In this document: one piece after another, positions 5,085 through 6,572 of the stretch | Position numbering within the stretch: the first letter of the stretch is position 1 | Layout of the letters: every line of letters begins with the position of its first letter | From: an uncultured Oscillospiraceae bacterium | Lineage (GTDB): Bacteria; Bacillota; Clostridia; Oscillospirales; Oscillospiraceae | Length of the DNA: 6,572 nucleotides | NCBI GenBank assembly: GCA_900758315.1 | Contig: CAAERF010000549.1 | Span: 1 to 6,572, forward strand | Direction of reading: 5' to 3' | Made by a program: the position numbers and the translations under genes | Notes under the pieces: generated by a model | Told to the model about the DNA's origin: nothing | Databases searched by the model: none | Seen by the model: the letters and a program-made list of their open reading frames with translations, nothing else

Positions 5085-6572
5085 GGGCGACGGCAAGCCC
5101 CATTCGGCGCAGGCCAGTATTCCCTATGAGGCCATGTATCAGGACGGCGTGTGCCGGGTAACGCCCCGCACCTTTTCCAAGTGCATTGAGTTTACGGACA
5201 TCAGCTACCAACTGGCGCAGGCGGACACCAAGACCGCCATCTTTGAAAACCTGTGCGACCTCTACAACTATCTGGACGCCTCCATTCATGTGCAGTTTTC
5301 CTTTATCAACCGCAAGATCGACCCCAAGCAGTACGCCAAGAGCTTTGAAATCCGGGCGCAGGGGGACGACTTCGACGACATCCGCAGCGAGTATTCCGAC
5401 ATTTTGCAAGACCAGCTTGTGAACGGGAACAACGGCCTGATGAAGCGGAAATTTATGACCTATACCATCGAGGCAGACAGCCTGAAAATGGCCCGCGCCA
5501 GACTGCGCCGGATCGAAACCGACCTTTTGGGCTATTTCAAGAGCATGGGGGCCTCCGCGTGGGGACTGGACGCCAAGGAACGGCTGGAAGTCATGCACAG
5601 CATTTTCCACCCGGACGGGGAACCGTTCTCCTTTGACTGGAAGTGGCTTGCCCCGTCGGGGCTTTCCACCAAGGACTTTATCGCCCCGTCCTCGTTCCGC
5701 TTCGGCAATGCCCGGATGTTCGGGCTGGGCGGCAAATACGGGGCGGTGAGCTTTCTGCAAATCCTCTCCCCGGAGCTGTCGGATGAAATGCTGGCCGACT
5801 TCCTCAACACGGAAAACGGCATTGTGGTGAACCTCCATGTGCAGGCCATCGACCAGAGCGACGCCATTAAGACGGTCAAGCGCAAGATCACCGACCTTGA
5901 CGCTATGAAGATTCAGGAACAGAAACGGGCGGTAAGAAGTGGCTACGATATGGACATTCTTCCCAGCGACCTTGCCACCTACGGGCAGGACGCCAAGGAG
6001 CTGCTAAAGACCTTGCAGAGCCGGAATGAACGGATGTTCCAGCTTACCTTTTTGGTGCTGAACACCGCAGACACCCGGCAAAAGCTGGAAAACGATGTGT
6101 TCTGGGCTGCCGGGATCGCCCAGAAGTACAACTGTTCCCTTGTGCGGCTGGACTACCAGCAGGAACAGGGGCTTATGAGCAGCCTGCCGCTGGGGGCCAG
6201 CCACATCCAGATTGAACGCTCCCTGACGACTTCCAGCGTGGCCGTGTTCGTCCCCTTTGTGACACAGGAGCTTTTTCAGGGCGGCGATGCCATGTATTAC
6301 GGGATCAACGCCAAGACCGGCAACATGATTATGCTCGACCGCAAACGGGCGAGGTGTCCCAACGGGCTAAAGCTGGGGACACCGGGAAGCGGCAAAAGTA
6401 TGAGCTGTAAATCCGAGATTGTGAGCGTATTCCTCTGCACCCCGGATGATGTGTATATCTGTGATCCAGAGGCCGAGTATTACCCCCTTGTGAAGCGGCT
6501 GCATGGGCAGGTGGTGAAGCTGTCGCCTACCAGCAAAAACTATGTGAACCCGCTGGACATCAACCTGAACTA
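4987..6572 (+). CDS. VirB4-type conjugation ATPase, 3' end outside window
   Basis: This is the motor ATPase of the mating channel (VirB4/TrsE/TraE type), which energises substrate transfer and assembly at the inner membrane. It is open to the window edge: 528 residues are seen, roughly two thirds of the usual 780-830. The TTG at 4987 gives MSKKQKNETSAKAPVKLTRAEKKEIQ in outline, a basic tail followed by IPYEAMYQDGVCRV and DISYQLAQADTKTAIFE, typical of the family. Walker A is GTPGSGKS at 464-471 (K470), preceded by a MYYGINAKTGNMIMLDR segment. DPEAEY follows at 493-498, as in relatives (DPE.EY). Walker B and the rest lie beyond the edge. It overlaps PrgI by 98 nt in a different frame. No stop or frameshift is seen. 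Confidence 0.95.
   Translation, partial: MSKKQKNETSAKAPVKLTRAEKKEIQAVIRKYKGDGKPHSAQASIPYEAMYQDGVCRVTPRTFSKCIEFTDISYQLAQADTKTAIFENLCDLYNYLDASIHVQFSFINRKIDPKQYAKSFEIRAQGDDFDDIRSEYSDILQDQLVNGNNGLMKRKFMTYTIEADSLKMARARLRRIETDLLGYFKSMGASAWGLDAKERLEVMHSIFHPDGEPFSFDWKWLAPSGLSTKDFIAPSSFRFGNARMFGLGGKYGAVSFLQILSPELSDEMLADFLNTENGIVVNLHVQAIDQSDAIKTVKRKITDLDAMKIQEQKRAVRSGYDMDILPSDLATYGQDAKELLKTLQSRNERMFQLTFLVLNTADTRQKLENDVFWAAGIAQKYNCSLVRLDYQQEQGLMSSLPLGASHIQIERSLTTSSVAVFVPFVTQELFQGGDAMYYGINAKTGNMIMLDRKRARCPNGLKLGTPGSGKSMSCKSEIVSVFLCTPDDVYICDPEAEYYPLVKRLHGQVVKLSPTSKNYVNPLDINLN

Noticed and set aside
4978..5838. 286-aa open frame on the - strand
   Set aside because: It lies opposite the VirB4-type gene, which has clear family motifs; the reverse frame has no recognisable domain. 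Long reverse shadows are common in GC-rich genes.
1..6572. CRISPR array, tRNA or rRNA gene, insertion sequence, attachment site or transfer origin
   Set aside because: No regularly spaced repeats, cloverleaf-like sequence, transposase or relaxase-associated inverted repeat was seen; the non-coding gaps are all under 100 bp.

Overview
This 6.6 kb window is part of the conjugation (type IV secretion) operon of an integrative and conjugative element of the Tn1549/CTn type found in Clostridia. The family assignments rest on motif recognition by eye, not on a database search. All supported genes lie on the + strand, closely packed, with strong AGGAGG-type ribosome binding sites. The sequence is moderately GC-rich. 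Together these suggest a gut Firmicute of the Oscillospiraceae/Lachnospiraceae kind, but the host species cannot be fixed from this window.

Layout from left to right: a 70-aa DUF5348-type protein (5-217); a PcfB/DUF3801-type protein with a TTG start (260-736); a VirD4/TraG-type coupling ATPase overlapping it by ATGA (733-2538); an unrecognised 75-aa protein (2567-2794); a 95-bp structured gap with a probable intrinsic terminator inside a longer inverted repeat; a 71-aa two-helix membrane protein of the Maff2 family (2890-3105); a 71-bp gap with a very strong hairpin; a polytopic VirB6/TrbL-like channel protein of the CD1112 type (3177-4040); an MT-A70-type adenine methyltransferase whose catalytic DPPW motif lies upstream of any ATG, GTG or TTG and which probably starts at ATC (4062-4628); a PrgI-type membrane protein (4635-5084); and a VirB4-type ATPase starting at TTG inside the PrgI gene and running off the right end (4987-6572, partial).

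How they fit together: VirD4, probably helped by the PcfB-type protein, would bring the relaxase-DNA complex to the membrane. VirB6/TrbL, PrgI (VirB3-like in position) and VirB4 would form the inner-membrane channel and its motor. The Maff2 protein has a pilin-like size and topology and sits where a VirB2-like subunit could be. The methyltransferase is cargo built into the transfer operon and may modify element or host DNA. No relaxase, integrase, regulator, cell-wall hydrolase or attachment site is in the window.

I did not find a wholly new system. The most notable points are the non-canonical start of the methyltransferase, the two RNA structures flanking the Maff2 gene, and the 98-nt PrgI/VirB4 gene overlap with a TTG start.
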